64,000 nt of DNA from the NCBI GenBank assembly GCA_025642065.1, contig JAODUP010000486.1:133501-197500 (forward strand). The letters are read 5' to 3'. Of the stretch, positions 36,959 to 47,552 are shown in pieces. The stretch is from Paralvinella palmiformis (taxonomy: Eukaryota; Annelida; Polychaeta; Terebellida; Alvinellidae). The position numbers and the translations under genes are program-made. Below the pieces are notes generated by a model that ran no database searches, had not been told where the DNA came from, and saw only the letters and a list, made by a program, of their open reading frames with translations. Numbering within the stretch: the stretch's first letter is position 1; every line of letters starts with the position of its first letter.

Positions 36959-37326
36959 TGGCTATGAAGCCATATAGGTGTCGGTGTGTACTGATGTCAT
37001 GATAAAGGTGTCATCCATCTGTCACTCAGGACAAACAGATACCTGACCTCAGTTTAGATATTCTAATGTAGCTATCTTAAGTGATTCTAGTCCCATTCAA
37101 TGGACGGCCATTGTGGTCAATCGATGTCGTTTATTTTCCCATGTCGCGCTCTGATATCAGTAGAAACTGCCGAGCTACTGGTCTCTAGTGAGGGAAGATA
37201 CTAAATATATACAGAATAGATAGAAATCGCCCCCCCCCTCCTCTCTCTCTCTTTCTCTGTGTGTGTGTGTGTTATAGTTAAGTCTTGAGAGAGATAGTAT
37301 GTGTGTATATGATTTTAAAGTCTAGA

Positions 37327-37328
<2 letters not shown>

Positions 37329-37369
<41 letters not shown>
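37329..37369. repeat. (GT)n microsatellite
   Basis: About 20 GT units; a shorter GT run lies at 37258-37272. Confidence 0.95.
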
Positions 37370-37371
<2 letters not shown>

Positions 37372-37624
37372 GACATTAAGAAGGTGTCACTGTGTGTCCA
37401 TTATGCTGTTTGGTGACATCAGCTAGTGATGAGGTTAGTGATGAACGGGTAGATATCTCCTCGCTCACTAATGTGTTGTATGTTATCAGTAAAGCTCATG
37501 TGGGGGGGGGGTCTATTGGTGCGGGTGGCTGTGTATATGTGTTATGGTAATACATCTATGGTTGTCTGATTGTTGAGTGTGTTATCCTTCAGTAATGTTT
37601 TAGTAAAATGTATCTCTCACACAA

Positions 37625-37627
37625 GCG

Positions 37628-37661
<34 letters not shown>

Positions 37662-37684
37662 AGAGAGAGAGAGAGAGAGAGAGG
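37625..37684. repeat. Compound (GC)n-(CA)n-(GA)n microsatellite
   Basis: Three dinucleotide blocks in direct succession. The alternating purine/pyrimidine GC-CA part is of the Z-DNA-prone type. It abuts a SINE-B fragment. Confidence 0.95.
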
Positions 37685-37687
37685 AGC

Positions 37688-37815
37688 TGTTACAGCATTG
37701 TATCCCTGTTGTGGGTTTGAAGCCGATTTATACCTGTGTTTGTGCGATGTTTCCCAGGATAGTAGCCCATTGACAATACTCACCAGGTGTCACTAGCGTC
37801 ATGGCTAAATAATTC
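37688..37815 (+). mobile_element. SINE-B, 5'-truncated
   Basis: GTGGGTTTGAAGCCG takes the B-box place. Then come TTTGTGCGATGTTTCCCAGG and a CATGGCTAAATAA end, as in the copy at 32621. The head is missing and replaced by the GA repeat. Confidence 0.65.
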
Positions 37816-38094
37816 AACTCAGAAACAGATACAAAAGCAACTACAGTGCGTCTGTGTGTGTTTGTTAGTGTGTGTGTGTGTGTGGTCGCGCGCGTGTGTG
37901 TATATCTGTTAACAGACTAGAAAAAGACCCTGACTAATAGAATCACGCCTCGTAAAAGTAACCTCTGGACAATTAATCAGAGGAATGAATCGTGAATTTG
38001 AGTGTAGATGAATCGTCGAACATCACCAGGTGAATCATCTTGTAATCTCGCTTTGTACTTCATTGTGCCAGTGCCTTTTTCACCAACTACTATC

Positions 38095-38147
38095 ACAGCA
38101 CGCACGCGCGCGCACACACACACACACGCGCACACACACACACACTA
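38095..38147. repeat. Compound (GC)n/(CA)n microsatellite
   Basis: Mixed CGCG and CACA runs. Confidence 0.9.
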
Positions 38148-38379
38148 CAGGTCACCAACATTTGCCAAAACATGTTACCATCGGCGTCATCTTGTCTTCT
38201 CTGGAGCTAGTGCAAGTTTCCCACGTAACGCTAACACTGACTTTGTGTTGTAATGTTTTTCTATAATGTCAGCATTACGTAATCGACTGGTTTTCTTACT
38301 AGACTCTGGTCTCTATAATAATTAAGTGTAGTTCAGTGAGCAGCGCTTTTCCCCGGTGGCCCGACTCCACTTGACGTTT

Positions 38380-38560
38380 CGCCATCATTTAGGTGGCGCT
38401 GCTGGTTTAGACCCACCAGGCGTGCCTTTTGTTGTGTTAGTGTCCCGGCCAATCAGAGCCGCCGTGTGGGGGCAGGACGTAGTGCCATCTGTAAACCAAT
38501 GACGCCCGCCCACCCGGTCATCTAATACCAATGACCGCTTGTGGGTGGTGCTGCCCTCTA
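38380..38560 (+). promoter_or_regulatory. GC-rich block with three CCAAT boxes
   Basis: CCAAT occurs at 38449-38453 (in GGCCAATCAGAG, a full NF-Y type site), 38496-38500 (AACCAATGACG) and 38528-38532 (TACCAATGACC), all on the same strand and spaced 47 and 32 bp. A GC/KLF-like CGCCCGCCCACCC follows the second, and GCTGCCCTCTAG near 38551 is CTCF-like. This is typical of metazoan promoters or proximal enhancers. It lies 2.0-2.2 kb before the PTB gene's first coding exon. A link is possible but not shown. Confidence 0.45.
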
Positions 38561-39599
38561 GTCTGTAACACTGACTGCGAAATGGGTTAAGACATCCACA
38601 TGTGCCCGGGGTATAGTTTAACTGGGTGCCAGTATGTGCTAGCGCGTGTTAGAAGTTTCTCTCCTCCAAACTCCCCCCTCCACCCACCAAGGTACATCCT
38701 ACCCCAACAACACCCAGCTCGCACCTGTAGATCTCTTACACGGTCGCCTCTGGTGCCAAACTGATAAAGTGTTTTCTAACTTTGGGCTCGGCGGCCTCAG
38801 CACGTCTCTTGGTTGGTTTATGGTAGTAACATGACAAACTTAGTGACAGCTAATGGTAACAGTTCTCTTACACGTCCTGTCGTAAGTGGCCAGGTATTGG
38901 CTACAACAGTAGTAACTCTCTAGCCGTCAGACAACACACACACACCCCTAGGCCGTTAGTTTAAGGTGATCGGGGATGTCTGTCTATGTACGAGAGATGT
39001 GCGCTGCCCGAGAAGTGCCAACAGCTGGCCCACAGCAACTATGTAGATGGCATATCTCTAGGTCGGTCGGGCTGTCTCTCACTTACTACACCTATCTCTC
39101 TCTGTTTGGCGTTCGTCGCTGCAAGCTGTCGTTCCTCCATCGGGTGTTCGCTATTAATGACAAGTGTCTGTGTACTGTGTGTGTGCGCGCGCGCGCGGTG
39201 TGTGTGTTGTTATCGTTGGTGTGTTGATGAGTCAGGTATGCTGTGGTCTATCATCCCATCGACCTGTACGACATGTTAGCCCGTTGACCATACCTACTGA
39301 CTAACAGCTGGTCTTTTGGGCTAACTAACGCAGTTGGTCTCTGTCTGCTAATGGTTGTACTATCACTGTTCAGCAATAAGTAATTGGACGCTTTAAACGG
39401 AACTCACACACTGGATGTTCTAATTAGTCTATACCACCGACCCGACCCGTTCTCTAGTCGTTGTGCGACGGGCAGGACGTCAACGAACGTCGACGGAAGA
39501 ACGTTATATCGTTTGAAAAACGTAAGGTTCTCGGTTCACGTCGGAGTGTTTATACGTCGTGACAGAATGGACATATATTGACATTAGGTGTACTGTGTG

Positions 39600-39600
39600 T

Positions 39601-39639
<39 letters not shown>

Positions 39640-39655
39640 TTCACGTGAAAGAGAG

Positions 39656-39695
<40 letters not shown>

Positions 39696-39720
39696 TTCAC
39701 GCGAGAGAGAGAGAGAGAGA
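39600..39720. repeat. (GA)n array with a duplicated spacer
   Basis: GA runs are separated twice by GAGCTTATTCACG(T/C)GA, so a unit of spacer plus GA run has been duplicated. Confidence 0.93.
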
Positions 39721-39842
39721 GTCATTGTTGACTTCAGCTGGACGACGAACGAACGATCATTTACCGGAAGTTCATCCTTTATATTTTCTCGCCGACGTAG
39801 GCCCGCTCTACACGTGTACGTACGGAGACCCCTGGCGGCTGT

Positions 39843-39976
39843 TATAAACCGGAGTCTTTATCTCGGTTATCAACGGATATAAATGCCGTTTTGGTACATG
39901 AAGCGTTCCCGTCGTCGGGTGTTATAGCGTGTTTGTCATCGTTGTGATGTGATGTGATGTGATGTGATGTGATGTG
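39843..39976 (+). promoter_or_regulatory. Candidate core promoter of the PTB gene, with a (GATGT)n run
   Basis: TATAAA words stand at 39843-39848 and 39878-39883, in a locally less AT-rich setting where they are not just repeat sequence. A (GATGT)n pentanucleotide run follows at 39945-39976. Transcription from here would give a 5' untranslated region of about 0.6-0.7 kb ahead of ATG 40577. No initiator can be assigned by eye. Confidence 0.3.
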
Positions 39977-40576
39977 CCCCGCTGTTCGTGCATGACTCAG
40001 ATTGTTTCTACGACCTATTTGTCATCATTACCTGACGGCTCTGTACCGGTGTGCCCGTCGTCAGTTGTCAGTACAACAATATGGGGAGAAGTGTTGCCGA
40101 TCCCGACCGACTTGACATGGATCATCGATCGAATTGTGGCTTCTTCGTTCGGTTAAGTGGATGTTATCACCGCGATACACAAGTAGGTGTATGACCGAAT
40201 TGGCCGGATTTGCGTTACACCATTTTTAAACCGAATCGTTTATCCGTTCCCTTTATCTCATTACGTGTGTCATACACGCACACACACACACACGCACACG
40301 TCCGCCGTTCTTCCTGGTTTTGTGTTCGCGGAAATAGAACATCAGTATTTGTAGTCTCGTATACTGGGAGCCGTCACCGAGTGCGGACGTTCGTTGTTTG
40401 ACCTGATCCCGATAGACCAGAAGACGTCGTCTGTAAGTGGTCGACATCAATCAGGATATTAATTGGCCGTATGGATGGTGTGTAAAGTGTGCCGTGTCGA
40501 GTGAGAACGCCTCCGTCTTCTCTGTTGTTCATTCTCCGGCGTTTGTTCCGGTGTCGGGCTGATCGTCTCGATTAGA

Positions 40577-41569
40577 ATGGAGGGAAACAATGTGCTGTGC
40601 GTCGGCTGGGGGTCGCCCACTAAAAGGCCCCACTCGTGGGTCACCGCCTACAATAACTCGTCCGATAGGTGTCGCCACCCCGCGGCGCCCGACTGTTGCG
40701 GCCAGCTGGAGACCAATCAGTCGCCCAGCCGTCAGCGTAACAGGCGACACCAAGCGGTGACGAACGGCGACCAGAATGGCGACGAGTTGGTTCGGGAACG
40801 GGAGAGAACGACCTCTGGCGGCCTGTTGGCGAACACGGCGTTATCTAATCCGAGATGTCGAGGTCTGATTGACGACCGTCGTCACAAGTCCTACACGATG
40901 TACGATCATCATCATCATCCTGCTGCTCATCATCAGCATCATCATCTTTGCGGAAGTGAAACTATCCAATACCTGGACAGGACAGATGTGTACAGGTATC
41001 AGCAGCCGGAGGAGGACAATCGCTATCTCTCCAATGGAAACATCCGACTTAACAACGGCCAATATCCCGGAAAAGGAGAGATCAATAGCAATGTATATCC
41101 GGTTCATAAGCAGTTGGATTCGAATAAGGCCAAGTGTGCCACATATGGCATCGATCCATACAATGGCGGCCAGCCGACCGCTAATCCAGAATACCACCGC
41201 GATGGCAGATACGGATCGCCGGATCATCGTCGGACCGTGCGAAATAAATATCCCGATAACCATCACCATCTGGATTATAATACGAACCAGCTGGACTGGA
41301 GCCCGGAGAAGGTCTCCAGTTCTGGATCATCGTTCGATTCCGGATATCATTCGAACTACGGCAGCGGCACCGCTGCGTCACGGGATTGTGGAGCCAGCAC
41401 CAGACTTGGTACTGGCGATGTTTATCACGGCTCCAACAGGGAACTGTGCTCCGACAAGAGATCCCCCGCACACAGCACACAGACGCGTTATCAGCTCTGC
41501 CAGAAGTTCTCCAGTTATCAGGGCGGCATTAAGCGTACTCTAGACAAGTGTGAGGATCACTGTATCCAG
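40577..41569 (+). CDS. SH2D5: SH2D5-like PTB adaptor, exon 1 (residues 1-331)
   Basis: ATG 40577 is the first in-frame start after an in-frame TGA at 40502-40504. The exon encodes a long, probably disordered N-terminus rich in Asn, His, Tyr, Arg and Ser. It has a histidine tract at about residues 111-123 and a Ser/Gly/Tyr stretch ('SSSGSSFDSGYHSNYGSG') at 247-264. No signal peptide or membrane helix is seen. I end the exon at CAG|GTGATA, after residue 331, because '..KCEDHCIQ' then joins exon 2 'YIGSF' in phase 0. That resembles the start of the vertebrate SH2D5 PTB domain, where a Gln precedes the Tyr (recalled). A second in-frame donor, AAG|GTAAAA, ends the exon at 41635 and adds 22 residues. 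Reading through both gives a stop at 41645. The N-terminus is much longer than in vertebrate SH2D5. Linkage of exon 1 to exon 2 across 15.6 kb is inferred. Confidence 0.75.
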
Positions 41570-41660
41570 GTGATACATCCTAGCTTAATATGGGCGGAAC
41601 AACAGTCAGAATGGGAGAGTATCATACTGGTTAAGGTAAAACCCTAAACAGATAATTGGC

Positions 41661-41689
41661 TGATGATGATGATGATGATGATGATGATG
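41661..41689. repeat. (GAT)n microsatellite
   Basis: About nine perfect TGA/GAT units just inside intron 1. Confidence 0.95.
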
Positions 41690-41803
41690 TTTAAGTGTGC
41701 GTTATTGGGGTGAGGGCCAGTCTCATTTTCAAATGTATAGAAATGCTTTATGGCATAATGTTAATGACCCAGCTAGCTTAATTAACACAGGAATAATTGT
41801 TGC

Positions 41804-41831
41804 TGTGCGTGCGTGCGTGCGTGCGTGCGTG
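41804..41831. repeat. (GTGC)n microsatellite
   Basis: Seven GTGC-type units. Confidence 0.93.
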
Positions 41832-42084
41832 TGTTATATTGTATACGTCGAGTATTGATTACTTTACATAACCGGTTTGTAGACTGTACTGGATATCATA
41901 AAGCTTACACCGTGCTGAATATACTCGTCAGAAATTAGATAGGATCAGCAAACTAATTGATTGTTAGGGTAGGCAGCTTCACAATACTCATAATGGCCGC
42001 CAACTCTGTATCCCGCCACTCTGAGATTTATATTCTATTTCATTTTTCATAACTGAATATCTTACCCCGCGTTCATATTCTCAT

Positions 42085-42085
<1 letters not shown>

Positions 42086-42145
<60 letters not shown>

Positions 42146-42147
42146 GA
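42086..42147. repeat. (GACA)n microsatellite
   Basis: About 15 GACA units with one interruption (CAAGACAG near 42111). The same motif class, in reverse complement, occurs at 31629 and 56282. Confidence 0.95.
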
Positions 42148-42238
42148 CATTTACTGTAAATGGAGATGTCTTAGGTTCTTGGTAATATTCTAACAAGAGC
42201 ATGCATGTGTTAGAGAACTTCTGCTGCTTAACATGAAA

Positions 42239-42255
42239 TGTGTGTGTGTGTGGGG

Positions 42256-42293
<38 letters not shown>
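42239..42293. repeat. (GT)n microsatellite
   Basis: GT run broken once by a G tract. Confidence 0.95.
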
Positions 42294-42294
<1 letters not shown>

Positions 42295-42647
42295 CGCGTC
42301 TATGTGTGAAGGACATGTAATAGCGCTGTTTATCACCGGAGAAATCAATCTTTCGGCGGAATTAATAGCTTCAGCTCGGAGAGGACAATAGAAATGCGCA
42401 TTTCCGGCATAAATCCATCTCGTTACCACATCGTTACACGATGCCCATTCCATTTACCGACGTGCAGTAGCTCTCTTATAGACGACGAACAATGTTTTTA
42501 TCATACGACATGCCAGAAGGTGATTAGATTATCTGACTGTTTTAGTCCAGGGTTAGAAGAACCCATTGTTAACGGATACCTGAACGGTATCAACTGATGG
42601 TTAATACGTGATCATATTTAGTAGCTGGTGTTTGTATTATGATGTCG

Positions 42648-42911
42648 TCGTTAGACTGGTAGAGTGTGTATCGTGATAGTTCGTTAGACTGGTAGAGTGT
42701 GTATCATGATGGTCCGTTGGACTGGTAGAATGTGTATCGTGATGGTCCGTTAGACTGGTAGAGTGAGTATCGTGATAGTTCGTTAGACTGGTAGAGTGTG
42801 TATCGTGATGGTCCGTTAGACTGGTAGAATGTGTATCGTGATGGTCCGTTAGACTGGTAGAGTGAGTATCGTGATAGTTCGTTAGACTGGTAGAGTGTGT
42901 ATCATGATGAA
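42648..42911. repeat. 33-bp minisatellite, eight units, with trimer higher-order pattern
   Basis: Units of CGTTAGACTGGTAGAGTGTG plus TATCGTGATGGTC start at 42648 and every 33 bp after. Since 33 is a multiple of three, the minus strand stays open (42637-42999) and spells 11-residue repeats of 'HDTHSTSLT' type. Units 2-3-4 are repeated almost exactly as units 5-6-7, and unit 8 again resembles unit 2. I treat the minus-strand frame as an effect of the period, not a gene. Confidence 0.95.
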
Positions 42912-43015
42912 ACAGGAACTTACTGGTTTTTAAAAATCTCAGCTGTTGTCGTAACTTATTGTCATGTTTACTATATGACAAATATGGCTTGCTCACCAAT
43001 GATGATAATAATGAA

Positions 43016-43103
43016 GACGATGATGATGGTGGTGATGGTGATGGGGATGATGATGATGATAGTGATGATGATAGTGATGATGATAGTGATGATGATGATG
43101 ATT
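43016..43103. repeat. Imperfect (GAT)n microsatellite
   Basis: GATGAT and GATAGT units repeated over about 85 bp. Confidence 0.9.
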
Positions 43104-43394
43104 AAGGTTAGGTGTTGTATAGACTCGATTTATTACTCTAGGATAGTTCCAATTACGATTGCGTTAATAAAACGTTTATTAATTACCTAATTATTATTAT
43201 ATATGACATCATCAGCTGAAGATTGGCTGTCATCATCTAACTGACTATTATATCAAAGTGATAATCAATTTGTATCAAAATAAAAACGTCTTGATGTCGG
43301 TAATTAATAAACTAGACTAAACTTTAAACCTCGGTCGAAGATAAATAATTTAAGCTAGAGAGAGGTATTTTCTGACAACTGGACAAAAATAATA

Positions 43395-43396
<2 letters not shown>

Positions 43397-43428
<32 letters not shown>
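43397..43428. repeat. (TA)n microsatellite
   Basis: A TA run of about 32 bp followed by AGTTATAGTTATG. Confidence 0.95.
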
Positions 43429-43432
<4 letters not shown>

Positions 43433-43504
43433 TAGTTATGTAGCCGTGGTGCTTGTGGGCGGTATATCGTTTGAAGAGCGGTGATGAGCAGTTATCAGTG
43501 ATCT

Positions 43505-43665
43505 AAGCGAGTTATTAGCCACGCCAGACAGCGCCCGTCACGACGGCGGCTAAATATTTAGTCCTGGCTAATGGTCTCAAAATGCAATTATTGCGAAATA
43601 TTTGTGCGCGAGATAACAGGAACGGGTCCTGTTTAATGATAGGAAGAAGATAAACAGAGCCGAAC
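43505..43665. promoter_or_regulatory. Motif-dense block in intron 1
   Basis: After the TA repeat the sequence turns complex. It contains palindromic CTAAATATTTAG (43550-43561, MEF2-like), the inverted repeat GCAATTATTGC (43584-43594, C/EBP or homeobox-like) and ACAGGAACGGGTCCTGT near 43616. There is no open frame. A regulatory role is only suggested. Confidence 0.3.
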
Positions 43666-44365
43666 GACATCAGCATGGTAGCATTATAACCCGGAGACGA
43701 CCAGTCGTTCCCTTTCCCGACTTAATACTTCCCTGATAAGATCTGCTCTACTACGATAACTCGGATTGATTAGAAAAGAGAGAGCTAAGCCCGTCGTGTT
43801 CTCTCTCTCTCTCTCTCCCTGTGTAAAACTTGATGTCGATATCGCTAATATGGCTGCTCGTGTGCTAACCTATTTGGGACTGGGGGTTAAGGGATGTGGA
43901 GTGAATCTCTCTCTCTCTCTCTCTCTTTCCCTCTCGCCAGCTCATGGGGTGTTTTTTCTACCAATTATTTATCGCCCATTTGAATGTGATAAACTAAGAG
44001 CACACCACCGTCTGGTTTTGCTCTCTCAGGCTGGTACTAGTCGGCGTAATAATAGACTAGTCATTGTTGTAATACCGCCCCCCCCCCCTCATACGTGACT
44101 ATCGTCTTTGGTCGTACCGACAAATACCGGCAGTTTTTAATAAGCTATTTCTTGTAGTAGGCGCGACTTTAGTTCGTCCCGTGCTCGCTCTTTGTAGAAC
44201 AAAATTATTGGACAATGTTCGTAATATGTAGCTAGCTAGTTTAGCAAAGTTGTTTATGGACTGGGTAAAGAAACGATTACTACGTCACAATCGAATGAAA
44301 CAATGGAGAGAATTTAGCCGAATCTTTATGTATATATGAACTTGATGCGGTCGAAGAATATAGCT

Positions 44366-44371
44366 CCCCCC

Positions 44372-44420
<49 letters not shown>
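44366..44420. repeat. Compound (CT)n-(GT)n microsatellite
   Basis: C-rich start, then CT units, then GT units in succession. Confidence 0.93.
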
Positions 44421-44423
<3 letters not shown>

Positions 44424-44462
44424 GATAGAACAACAAAACAGCTGTAGGCCGACATCGTTCTT

Positions 44463-44467
<5 letters not shown>

Positions 44468-44500
<33 letters not shown>
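44468..44500. repeat. (TA)n microsatellite
   Basis: TA run of about 33 bp. Confidence 0.95.
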
Positions 44501-44502
<2 letters not shown>

Positions 44503-44611
44503 CGGCTGTCGGTGTCTACCTGTGACGACTCGGTCTAAACGAACTATTTCTAGTGTTGATGTGATTTGTTTGCTTTAGACACACTTCACAGCCACCTCGT
44601 CATGTTATATC

Positions 44612-44616
<5 letters not shown>

Positions 44617-44666
<50 letters not shown>
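44617..44666. repeat. (TA)n microsatellite
   Basis: TA run of about 50 bp. Confidence 0.95.
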
Positions 44667-44670
<4 letters not shown>

Positions 44671-45051
44671 GATCTGTTAGCGGTGTTGTGCCGGTTATTG
44701 TACAAACATCCGTCCACTGATTGGTGAGCTCACTTCTTCATTCCATCCGTCTAGCCACCGATGATTTAATTTGACCATTTATCCTCCAGAGTCGTCGCTG
44801 TCCAGCCAGTGTGTGTGTGTGTGTGTGTGTGTTAGTGACAGCTGATAGAGACTGTATATGTTGATTTACGACTTTAGAAGCCTGTCTAATGGCTAACAGG
44901 TTTCCGTATCCTCTCGTAGGCGGTGGCTAAGTCATTACGGTAGCATTGAATGGCCAGTGATTGTGAGAAACGGCACATACTCTACCGATTAGAACGTATC
45001 GGCGGCATTTCGGGGACATTTGGGAAGAACTCACGTCCTTAGACCGTCTGG

Positions 45052-45222
45052 GGGCGCCTCCGTGGTCTATAGCGGTAGCGTGTTGGGACCACAGATCACT
45101 CACTCACTACCAACCCGTGTTCGAATGGCGGCGTGGGCATATCTGAAGGTTGTTTCATCTTTGGCCCGTTTAGCCTACCTACCGTGTGCACAAAAGTGGC
45201 CGTAAAACACCAATCATCATCA
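45052..45222 (+). mobile_element. SINE-A with 15-bp target duplication
   Basis: GGGGCGCCTCCGTGGTCTAT head, TGTTCGAATGGC in the B-box place, GGGCATATCTGAAGGTTG body and an ATC tail are present; part of the body between TTTCATCTTTGG and CCCGTTTAGCC is deleted. CCTTAGACCGTCTGG (45037-45051) and CCTTAGACCCTCTGG (45223-45237) flank it with one difference. Confidence 0.92.
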
Positions 45223-45429
45223 CCTTAGACCCTCTGGTACGACGGTGGTATACTCGATGGCACATAGTAGTCTCTGGAAGTAGTAATACATCTTTCCACC
45301 GTCATGTCCAGATTTGGTGATTTCAATCGAGCCGTGTTTTGTAGGACACAAAAGTATTACAGATTTATATTTCAGTGTAGAGACAGCCACCAGTTATTTC
45401 TTCATTGTTTTGTTGTAAATGCTTTGACG

Positions 45430-45551
45430 ATTGATAGTTTTACGGCCACTTTTGTGCAGATGGTAGGCTAAATGGGCCGAGCGACCTCCGAAGGTAATGA
45501 AGCGAACTCAGAGATGAAACACCCTTCAGATATGCCCACGCCGAGATTCGA
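45430..45551 (-). mobile_element. SINE-A, truncated within the B-box
   Basis: Minus-strand sequence runs from TCGAATCTCGGCGTGGGCAT to the TAAAACTATCAA end. The tRNA-like head is missing. It lies only about 200 bp from the opposite-strand copy at 45052. Confidence 0.9.
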
Positions 45552-46217
45552 TAGATGCCTGATTAATATTATTCATTGTGTCACTTATTAGTGCCTTGAT
45601 AAATAGGTTGGCTCGACAAATTCAAATGTTGATTAACCTTCGTCTTCACAAACGTAAACACAGGTAATTTATGGAGAACTCTGAAGAATCTAGAGAAACA
45701 ACGCATTATTTTCTACAATTCATTTAATAATACAATGTTAAATACATCCACAGACCAATAAATTGTTACTGTTCTGGGTTTTTTGGGGTATATTTTTGGG
45801 TGTTCATCTTTGATTTGATTCCGGACATTAAAGTATTTTAAACATCCAGATGATCGACTGATTATCGGACTGAGATAATAGAACGGCCTTAATCCACCTG
45901 GACCCTTTCAGCCATACTATTATAAATAACAAACATTTCTCAACGTGTATGTGTTTTACCTGCTCCACCACTACCTGTTATCTGCTACGAATGGTCTCCG
46001 TTGTTGGTAGGTCTCGGCCCCGATTCTCTGCTGACTGGGAACTGTTGTACTTCTGAGTAAATATTCAAGGTAATTAGCTGACAGTCCTGGCAGGCAGATG
46101 TTAGAGATGAAGCTCTCTTCATTATATTGGCTTAGTTAGTGGTGATAGAGCAGGAGAAAGAGCGAGAGAGAGAGAGAGAGGGAATGGGAAGGGGGAACCT
46201 TTTTCGTGTGTGTGTGC

Positions 46218-46219
<2 letters not shown>

Positions 46220-46261
<42 letters not shown>
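46220..46261. repeat. (TA)n microsatellite
   Basis: About 40 bp of TA, preceded by a short GA run (46160-46180) and GT units. Confidence 0.95.
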
Positions 46262-46265
<4 letters not shown>

Positions 46266-46371
46266 TTAGCCGTATGTGTTTGTCAGTGTGTGACCATTTC
46301 TCCCTTCTTTTTCCTTCAGTAATTGTTGATGTTTAACTGGTATTTCTGGTAATCTAGTTATTGATGAAATG

Positions 46372-46421
<50 letters not shown>
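46372..46421. repeat. (CT)n microsatellite
   Basis: About 24 CT units with one interruption. Confidence 0.95.
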
Positions 46422-47452
46422 GTATGTGTGCGTGCGTGTATGTGTGCGTGCGTGTTGTTCTATATTATGCCACCCATTAAAATGATCACCACACCTGTAG
46501 CTAACATTTTACTCGAAGCAGATATTGTCTCGTATTATAAATTGCAGTCCCCACCATTAAGCTATTACCTCATTAATCTAATCCCCAAATAGTACTTATT
46601 ATACCCACTTAACTGTCAATCATCAGTATACTTCCTTGTGATTGGCAGAAAGTTATTATTACGTTATCAGATTATCTGATGAGCAGTAGATTAGATAGCT
46701 GCATTGAAAGGATGCTGATTATGTGAGATGAAGTCATATTTAAGTATTAACGATGATGATGATGATGATGATGACAAACTTCTATAGGGTCAATATCCTC
46801 CAAAAGAATCGAGCTCAGTGGCGCCCCTAATACAGGACTTAGGCCATCTCATAGTCAAGGTACGATGCAAAATTCATCAACAAATGAGTAGATTTATGGG
46901 CTAATTTGCCTTTATTTCTGTTGATCTATTTATTATCAGTGTTTTCGTCTACCAAAATGAACGCTTTCAAATATGTAGACTCGGGTGATAACAAAGCCAT
47001 CGTTAATGCTTTATATTGTCTTTGTTCATCTAAATGAACTAATTATGGCAGCTGGGTGGCATTCGGCAAAAATTATTTAAAATAGAAGATATCACTCAAT
47101 ATGACCGTAAGCTGGCGACGCGATGACAGCCGATTGCTAATCATTTAATTAAATTAATGTTTATTGAGTTGATACATCACATTATCCGGGGGGGGGGGTC
47201 GGGCTGGTGGGATGCGGATTTCCCTAACAGTAAGCGATAGGTAGATGTAAATATTGAATTGTCTGTTCTTTGTTTATGATGTCTTCCTAAACGAAGTTAA
47301 AATATTGTGGTGAATTAGAGCTAAGGAAAAATAAACTTGAGGTTTATCTAATTTGAAATTGCTGCCGCTTAGAATATTGGATATGACTGTTAATAACGGA
47401 TGTCAGTTACAGAATATCAACCTATGATGAATCAAAAACTATTTTCTGTCGT

Positions 47453-47552
47453 GATTGATTGATTGATTGGTTGATTGATTGATTGATTGATTGAGTGAGT
47501 GAGTGAGTGAGTGAGTGAGTGAGTGAGTGAGTGAGTGAGTGAGTGAGTGAGT
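47453..47552. repeat. Compound (GATT)n to (GAGT)n tetranucleotide array
   Basis: About ten GATT units switch abruptly to about 15 GAGT units at 47493. Confidence 0.95.

Noticed and set aside
40869..41543. 224-codon plus-strand frame and a 142-codon antisense frame (40841-41269) overlapping exon 1
   Set aside because: They are shadows of exon 1; the 40577 frame is longer, has the proper start and upstream stop, and joins the PTB exons in phase.
42648..42911. CRISPR-like regular repeats
   Set aside because: Units are contiguous without unique spacers, in a eukaryotic intron; a minisatellite.
42637..42999. 120-codon minus-strand ORF with 11-residue repeats
   Set aside because: Produced by a 33-bp minisatellite whose period is a multiple of three; no promoter, no domain outside the repeat.
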